Shown: positions 1-8,479 of the stretch, in pieces
Layout of the letters: the number at the start of each line of letters is the position of its first letter
How positions within the stretch are numbered: position 1 is the stretch's first letter
Source: Phycisphaerae bacterium
GTDB lineage: Bacteria > Planctomycetota > Phycisphaerae > SM23-33
Reading direction: 5' to 3'
DNA length: 49,194 bases
Assembly: GCA_021108335.1 (NCBI GenBank)
Contig: JAIORC010000132.1
Span: 1-49,194, forward strand
Made by a program: the position numbers and the translations under genes
Notes under the pieces: generated by a model
Seen by the model: the letters and a program-made list of their open reading frames with translations, nothing else
What the model was told of the DNA's origin: nothing
Databases searched by the model: none

Positions 1-442
1 ACCCGACCCCCCAGAACCAATCGCCGAAAGTTCGCGTGATGGTCATGGAAAGAATCGCGACGAACGCGGCGATGGTGCTGCTGCGACACTGCCGCCACAG
101 CAGGGCGTACATGCCGCAGAGATACAGAAACCCCACCACCCCAGCCATCACGCGAAACGGCAGCAGCAGGTCGGTATAGCTGGTGGGGGTCAGTACCATC
201 TCCATCATTGAGAGAAATACCGGCGTGTGCAGCTCCCGCAGCCGCCCCTGGGCGTGCACCTCACCGTAGACCGAGTCGTACTTCATCAAGTCCGGGTCGT
301 GTCGCCGGGCGGCGGCAGCGGCGAAATTGAGTTGCTCGTCACTGAAGCGGTCATCCTGCCAAGCGAGATAGCCGCTGGTAACAGCGACCGCCGCGAAGAT
401 CACGATGGACAGTATATGTTTTGATGCCGGCGCCGGCTTCAT
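1..442 (-). CDS. Membrane protein, N-terminal part (runs off the window)
   Basis: This open frame is not in the ORF track because its end lies outside the window. Reading the minus strand, it starts at ATG 442 behind an AAGGAAA ribosome binding site and stays open for 147 codons to the edge. The protein begins MKPAPASKHILSIVIFAAVA, a short basic stretch followed by one hydrophobic segment. A soluble stretch follows (about residues 30-85), then further hydrophobic segments near residues 90-145. One segment then a large loop with charged residues, followed by more helices, is typical of polytopic glycosyltransferases of the GT-C/GT39 type, but no diagnostic motif is visible in the part seen. 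I therefore call it only a multi-pass membrane protein. It is divergent from tilS, sharing a 128 bp gap with it. Confidence 0.7.
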   Translation of the reverse strand, partial: MKPAPASKHILSIVIFAAVAVTSGYLAWQDDRFSDEQLNFAAAAARRHDPDLMKYDSVYGEVHAQGRLRELHTPVFLSMMEMVLTPTSYTDLLLPFRVMAGVVGFLYLCGMYALLWRQCRSSTIAAFVAILSMTITRTFGDWFWGVG

Positions 443-511
443 CTATCCGATTTCCTTTGGCGAGGCGTCTCCAGGGATGTTCCTTCCTTTAACGAATCGC
501 TCCGGCATGAT

Positions 512-541
512 AGTATACGGACTGTTACGATGGGCTGGCAA
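512..541 (-). promoter_or_regulatory. Sigma-70-like promoter of the leftmost membrane protein
   Basis: On the minus strand TTGCCA and TATACT are separated by 18 bases, about 70 bases upstream of the ATG at 442. Each hexamer differs from consensus at one base. It lies in the divergent gap with tilS. Confidence 0.45.
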
Positions 542-570
542 CAGCCTAATTCGGTTCTGACGAGGAAAAT

Positions 571-1686
571 ATGACATCATCAGCCGCCAACCTGGACCCG
601 TTCGAGCTTCGATTCGCCGAGGCGATCGACTCCGGGGAGCTTTTGGCTGCCGGGACGAAGGTGGTTGTGGGCGTCTCCGGCGGGGCCGACAGCGTAGCCC
701 TGCTGACGGGGTTGCACGCCTTGGCTGGCCAGCCGAGCCGACGATACGAGCTTACGGTCGCGCATCTCGACCACGGTCTGCGGGACGAATCCGCAGCCGA
801 TGCGGAATTCGTAACCGGGATGGCCGACCGATGGGGCCTGCGATGCGTTATCGAACGGGTGGAAACCACCGCCGAAGCGGAACGGCTGGGCGAAGGAATC
901 GAGCACGCCGCACGCAGCCTGCGGTATGACTTCTTCGCACGCGTCGCCAAAAAATGCTCCGCCGACGCCGTCGCCACCGCCCACCACGCCGACGACAACG
1001 TCGAGACCATCCTCTTCCGCCTGCTGCGGGGCACCGCCTTGCGAGGCCTGGGGGGAATGGCGGCTGCCCGACCGCTGAACGATTTGCGGGGGCAAGCTGG
1101 AGATTCGAGTTCCGCAGATCTGCCGGCAGGGGAGGCAGGGGAGTCAGAGCCGGCAGGGGGGGCAGCTCCGGCGGCGGTGAGTCTCATTCGCCCGATGCTC
1201 GGTTTCCGGCAGAGTGAGATTCTCGAATATTGCCGGCGGCGGGATATGCCGTGGCGCGAGGATCATACCAACGAAGATACGACTTATCGGCGGAATTTCA
1301 TCCGGCACGAGCTGCTGCCGCTTATCCGCAAGCATATCAATCCGCAAGCCGACGAAGCCCTGCTGCGGCTCGGCAGTCTGGCAGCCGAGACGGAAGCGTT
1401 TCTCGTCGCCGAGGCCCGGCGGCTGCTTGAGCAATCCGTCAGCCTTGGGCGGGCGGACAAGACCATGCTGGACATTACGATGTTCGCCCCAGCCAAGCCC
1501 GTAGTCCGCCGGACTGCACTGCGGCTGGTGTTGGAGCAATTGGGCGCGCCACAGCGGGATTTATCGGCGGAACATCTCCAGGCTATCGACGCGCTGTTGA
1601 CCGAACCGGCGGCGACGGTAAATCTACCAGGCGGCTTCCGCGCCCACCGCAAACGCAACCAATTGATTATCGGTTGCCAACATTAG
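571..1686 (+). CDS. tilS: tRNA(Ile)-lysidine synthetase TilS
   Basis: TilS is the cytoplasmic ATP-dependent ligase that turns the wobble cytidine of the AUA-reading tRNA-Ile into lysidine. The PP-loop signature SGGADS is at residues 36-41, the AHHADDNVET motif near residue 137 and the LRGLGGM stretch near residue 165, all characteristic of the family. At 371 residues it has the catalytic core and the following domain, but is shorter than the well-known 430-470 residue forms and probably lacks the far C-terminal domain. The start is supported by GAGGAAA just upstream. An odd Gly/Ala/Glu/Ser-rich insert of roughly 25 residues, encoded by G-rich repeats (about 1090-1180), separates the GGM motif from the RPML motif near residue 207. 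It stands alone, followed by a small membrane protein. Confidence 0.95.
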   Translation: MTSSAANLDPFELRFAEAIDSGELLAAGTKVVVGVSGGADSVALLTGLHALAGQPSRRYELTVAHLDHGLRDESAADAEFVTGMADRWGLRCVIERVETTAEAERLGEGIEHAARSLRYDFFARVAKKCSADAVATAHHADDNVETILFRLLRGTALRGLGGMAAARPLNDLRGQAGDSSSADLPAGEAGESEPAGGAAPAAVSLIRPMLGFRQSEILEYCRRRDMPWREDHTNEDTTYRRNFIRHELLPLIRKHINPQADEALLRLGSLAAETEAFLVAEARRLLEQSVSLGRADKTMLDITMFAPAKPVVRRTALRLVLEQLGAPQRDLSAEHLQAIDALLTEPAATVNLPGGFRAHRKRNQLIIGCQH

Positions 1687-1763
1687 CCAACCGGCAGGAA
1701 ACTCTGTATACTTGCCTGCCTGTTTGGTAGATTCAACAAAATTGAAATCGGGAGAATTTTACG

Positions 1764-2102
1764 ATGAAGAATCGATTTATTGCATGTACCGGTCTCGTTC
1801 TTGTACTTTTGGGATTGATCGCCACCATTTGTCTTGTTGCCTTTGCAACAAGTGCTCGCCAATGGGTTGACATTGACGTGGCAGTCTTGGGCGCGTGTTT
1901 TATCGGCCTTGTTGGCTGTGTCTTTGGTTGGATTTCGTTTAAGACGGTAGAGGGAAAAGCAGCGGCGATTCTGGGTACCTGCCTTCTGCTGTTTTTTGGT
2001 TACCTGTTAATAGCACCTGGTGCTGATCTTCCCCAGCAGTTACCTCAAGAAGCCTTGCATCTAACAGGCGATTCGCCTGATACCATTACTCTTGATCCGT
2101 AA
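1764..2102 (+). CDS. Small membrane protein of unknown function
   Basis: The frame encodes 112 residues with three hydrophobic segments, at about residues 7-29, 38-58 and 68-86, followed by a short polar tail rich in Pro, Gln and Asp. A GGGAGAA ribosome binding site precedes the ATG. I do not recognise a family. It has no catalytic motif, and its codon use is a little more AT-rich than tilS. It is followed by a long repeat cluster and so is probably transcribed alone or as the tail of the tilS transcript, 77 bases behind it. Confidence 0.6.
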   Translation: MKNRFIACTGLVLVLLGLIATICLVAFATSARQWVDIDVAVLGACFIGLVGCVFGWISFKTVEGKAAAILGTCLLLFFGYLLIAPGADLPQQLPQEALHLTGDSPDTITLDP

Positions 2103-2137
2103 CCTGCGACCTTCACGCGGCGAATGCGCCGTCCTTC

Positions 2138-2171
2138 ATGGCGACCCCTGCGGTGTCGCCATGCCACCCAG
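2138..2171 (+). repeat. Palindromic repeat, ATGGCGAC type
   Basis: The hairpin has arms ATGGCGAC and GTCGCCAT around CCCTGCGGT, followed by GCCACCC. The same sequence recurs at 28932-28962. It opens the repeat-filled gap 2103-2521, which holds no gene. Confidence 0.7.
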
Positions 2172-2241
2172 TGTGAAGCAAATTCGAAATCCGAATATCG
2201 AAATTTGAAACGTGAAGGGTGTCGCGAAGCAACGGGTTTTT

Positions 2242-2405
2242 GTAGGCCGGGTCTTGACCCGGCAATTGCATGGCACATGCAACAAGTTCGTCCCATTCGG
2301 GGCAGTAGCGGCGAAAAACACGTTTTTCCATAGACGTGTTATCGGAGGGGATTTTCATGTAAGAAGGCTGTCGCCTTCTTATCGCCGGGTCAAGACCCGG
2401 CCTAC
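2242..2405. mobile_element. MITE-like element A, copy 1 (164 bp)
   Basis: The ends are 22 bp perfect inverted repeats, beginning GTAGGCCGGGTCTTGACCCG at the left and ending with the reverse complement at the right. Each end is itself a hairpin (CCGGGTC/GACCCGG). The interior carries another hairpin, AAGAAGGC-TGTC-GCCTTCTT. A copy about 93% identical by eye lies at 25532-25694, and some matching sequence also extends outside the inverted repeats on both sides (GCGAAGC upstream, ACGGGTAAAAACA downstream). It has no coding capacity, so any mobility would depend on an enzyme encoded elsewhere. Confidence 0.7.
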
Positions 2406-2420
2406 CAGAAACGGGTAAAA

Positions 2421-2518
2421 ACACATGGCCCCCAAGGGACCATGCCACCCGACATTAGACATCTTGGGCATTAAACATTGGACATTGGTCTATCGGGCGG
2501 GTGCTCCCGCCCACGCGG
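2421..2518. repeat. Palindromic repeats: variant CATGGTCCC type and GGGTGCTxxCACCC type
   Basis: At 2424-2450 there is a decayed copy of the ATGGTCCCC/GGGGACCAT hairpin ending CCATGCCACCC. At 2495-2518 there is a GGGCGGGTGCTCCCGCCC hairpin followed by ACGCGG. Between them is a short imperfect repeat around GACATTAGACA and GGACATTGG; a similar TAATGTCTAATGACC tract is at 22460-22490. Both hairpins belong to families repeated through the window. Confidence 0.65.
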
Positions 2519-2521
2519 AAA

Positions 2522-3595
2522 CTATCCTGGTATTACGACCTCTTTGTTGGTTTCGCTTGATGTGTAGATGGCGTCGATTAGTTTCATTACCGTCAGGCCT
2601 TCTTTGGCGGTGGCGACTGGGGGGATTTCGCCGCGACAGGCGGCTGCGAATTTCAGCATTTGCTGATCGTAGCTCGTCGCCTCGGTGTGGAAGCCGTATT
2701 TCACGTCCGTAAGCCGGCTGCCCTCTTCGCCGAAAACAACGAGGTCGTCCGAATCTACAATCCGTGCGCCGCCCTTATCGCCGAGAATCTCCACGAATGC
2801 TTTGCCCTCGGTGTTCGCCGCCCATGCGATTTCAAAACTCAAGGTGGCTTTGTCGCCGAATCGCACGAAGCCGGTGGCGTAATCTTCCACGTCGCAAACG
2901 CCGTCGAGCTTCGGCGGGCCGGCCCACATGCTGACGTACGTGTAGTCCTTGATCGGCGAGCCGAATTTCGCATACGTCTTCGCGCTGACGGCTGTGGGAT
3001 TCCAGTGCCCGCTGATGTGCATCGCCAGGTCAAACCAGTGTACGCCCAGGTCGATCAAAGGCCCGCCGTTCGACATCGCCTTTGTCGTAAACCATCCGCC
3101 CAGGCCGGGTATCCCACGACGGCGAATAAGCACGGTGTGCATGTGATAAATCTCGCCCAGCTTGCCTTCGGTTACCAGTTTTCGCAGCTCCGCCGCCTGG
3201 GCCTGCTGCCGCTGAACCATACCCATCTGAAGAACGCCTTTGGCCTTCTCTGCCGCCGCCAGAATTTCCGCACCTTCGGCGGCACTCATAGCCATCGGCT
3301 TTTCGAGAAAGACGTGCTTGCCGGCCTCGAGAGCCGCGATCGCCATTTCCTTGTGGAACACGTTGGGGGTGCAGACCGCAACGGCGTCGATGTCGGCTTC
3401 GGCGAGCATTTTGCGATAGTCTTTGAAGCAGGCCGAAGCGGAAACATCGTATTTTTTCGCAGCCTCTTCGAGCGGCTCGGCGGCGACATCGCAAATCGCC
3501 GCGATTTCCATCGCCCCCGTCTTGACACACGCGTTGGCGTGGGTTGCCCCGATACTGTTAATCCCGATGATGCCCAGCTTCACGTTCTTCGCCAT
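2522..3595 (-). CDS. Gfo/Idh/MocA family NAD(P)-dependent oxidoreductase
   Basis: These enzymes oxidise or reduce a hydroxyl or keto group of sugars, cyclitols or their acids with NAD(P). The N-terminal Rossmann fold shows GIIGINSIG at residues 8-16. The family EKP motif is intact at residues 98-100 (HVFLEKP), and the C-terminal half has the usual substrate-side GVHWFDLAM helix near residue 187. The length of 357 residues is normal. The start ATG at 3595 overlaps the stop of the upstream epimerase gene by one base (TAATG), so the two are translationally coupled and almost certainly work on the same sugar. The substrate cannot be read from sequence. It is followed on its own strand by the repeat cluster, which probably carries the operon end. 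Confidence 0.9.
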   Translation of the reverse strand: MAKNVKLGIIGINSIGATHANACVKTGAMEIAAICDVAAEPLEEAAKKYDVSASACFKDYRKMLAEADIDAVAVCTPNVFHKEMAIAALEAGKHVFLEKPMAMSAAEGAEILAAAEKAKGVLQMGMVQRQQAQAAELRKLVTEGKLGEIYHMHTVLIRRRGIPGLGGWFTTKAMSNGGPLIDLGVHWFDLAMHISGHWNPTAVSAKTYAKFGSPIKDYTYVSMWAGPPKLDGVCDVEDYATGFVRFGDKATLSFEIAWAANTEGKAFVEILGDKGGARIVDSDDLVVFGEEGSRLTDVKYGFHTEATSYDQQMLKFAAACRGEIPPVATAKEGLTVMKLIDAIYTSSETNKEVVIPG

Positions 3596-4488
3596 TATTT
3601 TTGACTCCCTGTGCCCGCCAGCAGTTCGCGGAGAAAGCTGACCGCCAGTTCGATATCTTTTCTCGGCTGATCGCCGACTTCGCGTTCTATTGTAAGGTAT
3701 CCGTCGAAGCCGACCTCTTCAAGTGCCCGAAGATATTCTTCAAAGGGCACGGCACCTTCTCCCAGTGGCACCTCGCGGATGTAATCGTCGAGATTGTAGC
3801 CAGCCGGCCTTTCGATACCCGGAACGCCGTACAATAATTCCGCGTCGACCGGTTGAAGGTTCAAGCCGTCCTTGGCATGGGTATGCACGATGTAACGACC
3901 TAGCAATTTCGTTGCCGCCGGGATATCCTCGGCAGTAACCATCGCCAGGTTGGCAGGGTCGAAATTGACGCCGATGCCTTTGGGCAGGGCAATGTCGTCC
4001 AGAAATTCGCACAATACCGCCGCCGGCTCCGGGCCTGTCTCGATGGCGAAGGTCGCCCCGACCGAATCGCCGTATCTGCCCAGCTCTTCGCACGCCTTGG
4101 CAAGAATGGCGTAGCGGGGGTGCGACTTGTCGGCGGTCTGGTTTTTCTCGCCGCGGGCCGGTAAGACGCCGATGTGAGTGGTTACGACATTGCAGCCGAG
4201 TACCAACGCCAGGTCCATGACCCGCTTTGAATCATCGATACGCGTAGGATTGTCTTCTGGAATCTGGAAGCCATGGCCGCCGAAGTCCGCGCAAATGGCT
4301 GAGAATTCCAATCCAAGATCGGCGGCTTTGGTTTTTAATTCCCGGCCGGCCTGCCCCGCCAGTTTGTCCACGTGAGTTTCGCCTTTTGTGGCGTACATCT
4401 GCACGCCGTCGGCACCGAGTTCGGCAGCGGCTTTGAGGCCTCCGTCCAACCCCGCACGAAACGATTCCACCATAACGCCAATTTTCAT
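3595..4488 (-). CDS. Sugar phosphate isomerase/epimerase, TIM-barrel (xylose isomerase-like)
   Basis: The protein belongs to the AP-endonuclease-2/xylose-isomerase-like TIM barrels that interconvert sugars, inosose or keto acids using a divalent metal. Metal- and substrate-side motifs visible are FAIETGPEP, GVNFDPANLAM, HTHAKDG and TIEREVGD, in the usual strand order. The ORF track extends to 4539, but the ATG at 4488 has a good AAGGAATGG site at proper spacing and gives the normal start MKIGVMVESF, so I use it (297 residues). It is the first gene of a two-gene operon with the downstream Gfo/Idh oxidoreductase, behind a strong promoter whose -10 overlaps an inverted repeat. The pair resembles sugar or inositol catabolic modules, but the precise substrate is unknown. 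Confidence 0.88.
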   Translation of the reverse strand: MKIGVMVESFRAGLDGGLKAAAELGADGVQMYATKGETHVDKLAGQAGRELKTKAADLGLEFSAICADFGGHGFQIPEDNPTRIDDSKRVMDLALVLGCNVVTTHIGVLPARGEKNQTADKSHPRYAILAKACEELGRYGDSVGATFAIETGPEPAAVLCEFLDDIALPKGIGVNFDPANLAMVTAEDIPAATKLLGRYIVHTHAKDGLNLQPVDAELLYGVPGIERPAGYNLDDYIREVPLGEGAVPFEEYLRALEEVGFDGYLTIEREVGDQPRKDIELAVSFLRELLAGTGSQK

Positions 4489-4578
4489 AGTTCCATTCCT
4501 TTTGCAATTCGTACCTGTAAAATCCGTAAAAAAATCCACCCGCCAAGACGCAGGTGGTATCGCCTTTCTAACACATAT

Positions 4579-4624
4579 GATACAAAGCTATGCATATTGT
4601 ATCGATTTGTTTTATCGGCGTCAA
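4579..4624 (-). promoter_or_regulatory. Promoter with overlapping operator-like inverted repeat for the epimerase operon
   Basis: On the minus strand TTGACG (4619-4624) and TACAAT (4596-4601) are spaced by 17 bases, about 110 bases upstream of ATG 4488. The -10 box lies within a perfect inverted repeat GATACAA-N11-TTGTATC (4579-4603). A dyad over the -10 is where a repressor of the LacI or GntR type would bind, which suggests substrate-inducible control. Confidence 0.55.
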
Positions 4625-4771
4625 TAGCCATTTTGCGAAACTTCCTTAACTCCAGATATAATAGGGACATAGCGAGACTCGCCTGCTTATGGATGGTGGT
4701 GAGTGGGCCATTTTGCCGGAATTGGCGCGCGGAGAATTTTCCCAAACAGAGCTTAAGGCGGCCGAGAGAGT

Positions 4772-5527
4772 CTAATGCGGTGAATTATCGAATGCTTCGA
4801 GGCGGTCGCGAAGGGCGGCGGCTTCTTCGTATTGTTCGTCGGCGATGGCCCGCTGGAGCTTGGTGTAAAGCTTCTTCCGCGGGTGGGCCGGAATGAGGGT
4901 TTCGATTTCCCGTACCAGTGTCTGAAGAATGGACAACTCCACGCTCGCTGCGGCGTCGTGATGTTGCTCTTCGAGCAGTTCCCGTATCTGCTTAGTTGTC
5001 TGCTGCACTGTCGTAAGGGCTTTGCGGGGCTTGTTCTGCTCCAGCAGTGCCCGCGACTTGGCCCGGGCGTGCATCATCATCACATATGCGCGATATTGTT
5101 CGAGCATGTCGCGGTCGTGTTCCGCGGCGGCGTATGAGACGCAGAAATCGAACATCCTCAGATTTCGCATGGTGTCGCGGGCGACCGCGTCGTAGTCTCC
5201 CAGTACGAATTGGGCTATGAATCGGCGATAGTACATTGCTCCCTCTGCCCGGAGCGATCTGCAGGCTTTTTCGTCGATCGTGAACCCTTTGTCCGAGCCG
5301 TTCTCGGCTTTGTACTGGGCCAGGATGTGCTCGTGATAATCCAGCAGGCTGTCATAGTCGAACGGCTTGGTGCCGTCGGGCCTGCCTGTTACATGCATCT
5401 GAAGAATTCCCAGGTCCAGGCGCACTTGGATCCGCTCCTGCCCGTCGTCGCCGACAATGCGGCGCACGTTGGCATCCCCTGGCTCAAACAGCCATTCCTC
5501 CAGGATATCGTTGATATCGAAAGCCAT
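4772..5527 (-). CDS. UVR-motif (UvrB/UvrC domain) protein
   Basis: The 251-residue cytoplasmic protein ends in a clear UVR motif, LQRAIADEQYEEAAALRDRL, at about residues 223-242. This helical hairpin mediates UvrB-UvrC contact and also occurs in McsA/ClpC-type proteins. The rest is mostly helical with an N-terminal region (MAFDINDILEEWLFEP) that I associate with planctomycete proteins of unknown role, where an N-terminal segment handles a beta-strand domain and the middle is all alpha. It has none of the nuclease or helicase motifs of UvrA, UvrB or UvrC, so a direct excision-repair role is not shown; a protein-protein adaptor role is more likely. It has its own promoter and stands alone. Confidence 0.75.
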   Translation of the reverse strand: MAFDINDILEEWLFEPGDANVRRIVGDDGQERIQVRLDLGILQMHVTGRPDGTKPFDYDSLLDYHEHILAQYKAENGSDKGFTIDEKACRSLRAEGAMYYRRFIAQFVLGDYDAVARDTMRNLRMFDFCVSYAAAEHDRDMLEQYRAYVMMMHARAKSRALLEQNKPRKALTTVQQTTKQIRELLEEQHHDAAASVELSILQTLVREIETLIPAHPRKKLYTKLQRAIADEQYEEAAALRDRLEAFDNSPH

Positions 5528-5584
5528 CTACCCTACCACTGACCGCCTCTATCTTGTTTCACACAATACAAGAGGCATTACTCA

Positions 5585-5613
5585 ATTATAGGAGCATTTT
5601 TCTTATTTGTAAA
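5585..5613 (-). promoter_or_regulatory. Sigma-70-like promoter of the UVR-motif gene
   Basis: Minus-strand TTTACA and TATAAT are separated by exactly 17 bases, 58 bases upstream of the ATG at 5527. The -10 is a perfect match and the -35 differs from consensus at one position. Confidence 0.65.
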
Positions 5614-5975
5614 ATCGGTTTAACGGCTTTTTCCCGCATTAATCAACCGGCAGCCATAGATCAGGGAAATTCCAGTCTACAATTCCCGCCCACCCATTGT
5701 CAAAACCCGTCGCCAGGCAGCCTGGCAGACGTTGGACAGTCGAGTTTCCGAGCTTTCGCGTATCGTTCCATATAATTGTGTGTGTGGAATAATTCCATTT
5801 GCCATTTACCACAACAGACGATACTGTACGCTGCGGATGACAGGCGAAAATTGATTTCATTGCCGCTCGTCGGGCGGCAGCAGCTTTTGGGCCTGGAATC
5901 CGACTCCGGCAAATGCCGCAACCTGATCTACAAAACTAAGGCAGGGCGTCTTTCCGAATCCAAAAAAGGGCACTT
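5614..5975. other. Gap upstream of the GH94 gene
   Basis: No gene is supported here. A perfect TATAAT lies at 5771-5776 on the plus strand, about 200 bases upstream of the GH94 start, but I see no acceptable -35 partner. A minus-strand frame of 73 codons (5639-5860) has a protein-like composition without a ribosome binding site, and could be a gene remnant. Confidence 0.3.
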
Positions 5976-8459
5976 ATGGAAGCGTCGTTCGGATATGTCT
6001 CGGTCTGCCTGGACAGTGAGCTTAAAATGAACAATCAGCAGTACGGGAATTTCAGCGAAGACGGAAACGAATACATTATCACACGGCCTGATACACCCAA
6101 GCCGTGGTTGAACTATCTTACCAACGGCAGGTATACGGCGTTGCTTTCTCAAATAGCCGGCGGCCATAGCTTTTATCTGGATTTGGCGCTCAACGCTATT
6201 ACCCCCAAGGGTTTACAGGATGCCCAGGAGGGCACGCCCGGCAGGTTTGTCTATGTTCGCGACAATAGCGACGGCGAAGTGTGGAACCTGAATGTCTCGC
6301 CGATGATGAAGGAACCTGAGGCCTACGAGTGCCGCCATGGTTTCGGCTATAGCGTAATTTCCTCGCAATACAGGGGTCTGGCGGGCAAAACCACCTATTT
6401 CGTGCCGGCTGATGACGACGTGGAAATATGGCTCATGGAGCTGGAAAACAAAAGCGACAAGCCGATGGACTTAAGCCTCTATTCGTATGCGGAATTGTGT
6501 CTGGGCGACTTGACCTGCGACTCGCTCGGCTCCGGCCAGGCCCATCTGACCAAGGAAATTACGTATAAAAATGGCGTGTTGTTGGGCACCAGGAAGTCGG
6601 GCAGATTGGCGGACGGCGGGCAGGGGCATTGGCCTTATTCGGTATATTGTCTCTCCAGCCTGCTTCCCGACGGCTTCGAGGCAGAGAAGGAAAAGTTCAT
6701 CGGCATGTACCGTTCGGTTCATAATCCTTTGATGGTCGAGAAAAATGTCTGTTCCGGCAAAAACGTAGACGGCCGCCAGAGCATATGCGCGTTTAACTGG
6801 AATATAAAGCTGGAGCCGGGCGAGAAAAAGAAGTTCAACTTCGTCATGGGAATTACACCCTACAGCGACGACCTGCACGATCGTGAAGACTTGTTTGAAA
6901 AATACAAATCCATCGCCGCGACCGAAGAAGCATTGAGCAAAACAAAACAGCACTGGCAGGATCTGCTGGCGAACGTAACGATAAAAACCCCGGATGAACT
7001 GATGAATCTGGACATCAACAAGTGGGTTAAATATCAACTGTTGATTAACGGCGAAACCTGGCGGGTATCGAACCTGTATTACGCCATTTACACTTCCGGC
7101 GCGGGCGGCTATCGTAACATTATCCAGGACGCGATGGGCATGTTGCCTTTGGGGAATCCTTCCGCCAGGGAAAACCTGAAATTCATTGCCGGCTGTATGA
7201 CTCATGACGGCAGCCCGGCGCATTGCACGCCTCGCCCGGAACTTGGGGCGGCACCGGAAGCCATCGGCGACAAATCAGATGATTCCCTGTGGCTGGCGCT
7301 GGTCGTCAGCGAATACCTGAAGGAAACGGGCGACTGGGAATTCCTGAACGAAGACCTGCCGTACATCGGCGGCGAGTCCGGGCCGCTGTGGGAACATATT
7401 ATCAAAGGCGTGGACAGGGTTATCATAGACAAAGGCGCCCGCGGGCTGCCCCTGATCGGGCGTGGCGACTGGAACGACGCCTTGAACTGCGTCGGCGACA
7501 AAGGCAAGGGGGAAAGCCCCTGGCTGGGCATGTTCCTGTATTACGGCCTGCTGGAAACCATTAAGCTCTTCGACTACTACCTCGACAAATCCGCCTGCGG
7601 CAAACCTGAGCATGTTGCGCAGATAAAAGGCCAATTGCAAAAGTATCAGGAAAAGGCGGATGACTTGAAAAAGGCGATCAATGAATTTGCATGGAACGGC
7701 AGCTATTTCATTCGGGCGTTTGGCGACGACGGTTCGTTGGTGGGCGACGAATCCTGCGAGGAAGGGAAGATATATCTCAACCCGCAGACGTGGGCGGTGA
7801 TTTCCGGCGTTACCGACAAAGATCGCATGGCCAAAGCGATGGACGCCGCGGATAAAGAACTCGGTACCGAATTGGGTTTGAGTTTGTTAAGCCCGGCGTA
7901 TTCGCGTTACGACCCGAAGATCGGCATAATTTCCGGTTTCGCGCCGGGGCTGGCTGAAAACGCGGCTGTTTTCTCGCACGCCAACGTATTTACCATATTG
8001 GCCAAGGCTATGCTCGGCAGGGGAAATGACGCATACAAGCTCTACAAGCAGATATGCGCGATTGGCAAGACGGAAGAACAACTGCGGCAGAGGGAGTATG
8101 AGCCGTTCGTATATTGCCAGTTTGCCGAAGGGCCTGAGTCCGCGGATTTCGGCAAGGGCAACTGCTCATGGCTGACGGGCACGGCGGCTTGGGTTTTCAA
8201 GGGCGTGATAAACTGGATGCTGGGAATCCGGCCCAAGTACGACGGCTTATTGATCGATCCCTGTATTCCCTCCGAATGGCCGGGCTATGAGATTGAATAT
8301 CCATTCCGCGGCGCGGTTTACAATATCAAGGTCAAAAATCCGCAGCACGTGCAGACGGGCGTAAAAGAAATTATCGTAGATGGCGAAAAAATCGATTCCA
8401 CGATAATTACAGGAATCGCCGACGGCAAAACCCACGACGTGGAAGTAATAATGGGCTAA
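5976..8459 (+). CDS. GH94 family glycoside phosphorylase (cellobiose/chitobiose phosphorylase-like)
   Basis: GH94 enzymes split beta-glycosidic disaccharides or oligosaccharides with inorganic phosphate, giving alpha-sugar-1-phosphate and saving one ATP per sugar. The protein shows the family layout: an N-terminal beta-sandwich beginning near NEYIITRPDTPKPWLNYL, a helical linker, then an (alpha/alpha)6 barrel carrying LIGRGDWNDALN (residues 494-505), where the general-acid aspartate is expected, and a C-terminal beta domain (GLLIDPCIPSEWPGY). It is about 827 residues, typical for the family, and has no signal peptide, so it acts in the cytoplasm on imported sugars. The start is uncertain: ATG 5976 has AAAAAGGG nearby, while ATG 6027 gives the more usual N-terminus. 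Which disaccharide is used cannot be decided by eye. Confidence 0.92.
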   Translation: MEASFGYVSVCLDSELKMNNQQYGNFSEDGNEYIITRPDTPKPWLNYLTNGRYTALLSQIAGGHSFYLDLALNAITPKGLQDAQEGTPGRFVYVRDNSDGEVWNLNVSPMMKEPEAYECRHGFGYSVISSQYRGLAGKTTYFVPADDDVEIWLMELENKSDKPMDLSLYSYAELCLGDLTCDSLGSGQAHLTKEITYKNGVLLGTRKSGRLADGGQGHWPYSVYCLSSLLPDGFEAEKEKFIGMYRSVHNPLMVEKNVCSGKNVDGRQSICAFNWNIKLEPGEKKKFNFVMGITPYSDDLHDREDLFEKYKSIAATEEALSKTKQHWQDLLANVTIKTPDELMNLDINKWVKYQLLINGETWRVSNLYYAIYTSGAGGYRNIIQDAMGMLPLGNPSARENLKFIAGCMTHDGSPAHCTPRPELGAAPEAIGDKSDDSLWLALVVSEYLKETGDWEFLNEDLPYIGGESGPLWEHIIKGVDRVIIDKGARGLPLIGRGDWNDALNCVGDKGKGESPWLGMFLYYGLLETIKLFDYYLDKSACGKPEHVAQIKGQLQKYQEKADDLKKAINEFAWNGSYFIRAFGDDGSLVGDESCEEGKIYLNPQTWAVISGVTDKDRMAKAMDAADKELGTELGLSLLSPAYSRYDPKIGIISGFAPGLAENAAVFSHANVFTILAKAMLGRGNDAYKLYKQICAIGKTEEQLRQREYEPFVYCQFAEGPESADFGKGNCSWLTGTAAWVFKGVINWMLGIRPKYDGLLIDPCIPSEWPGYEIEYPFRGAVYNIKVKNPQHVQTGVKEIIVDGEKIDSTIITGIADGKTHDVEVIMG

Positions 8460-8479
8460 GGCCGTCCGAAAAAATTGTT

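Noticed and set aside
2660-3604. 314-codon plus-strand frame
   Set aside because: Antisense to the Gfo/Idh gene, whose Rossmann and EKP motifs are clear.
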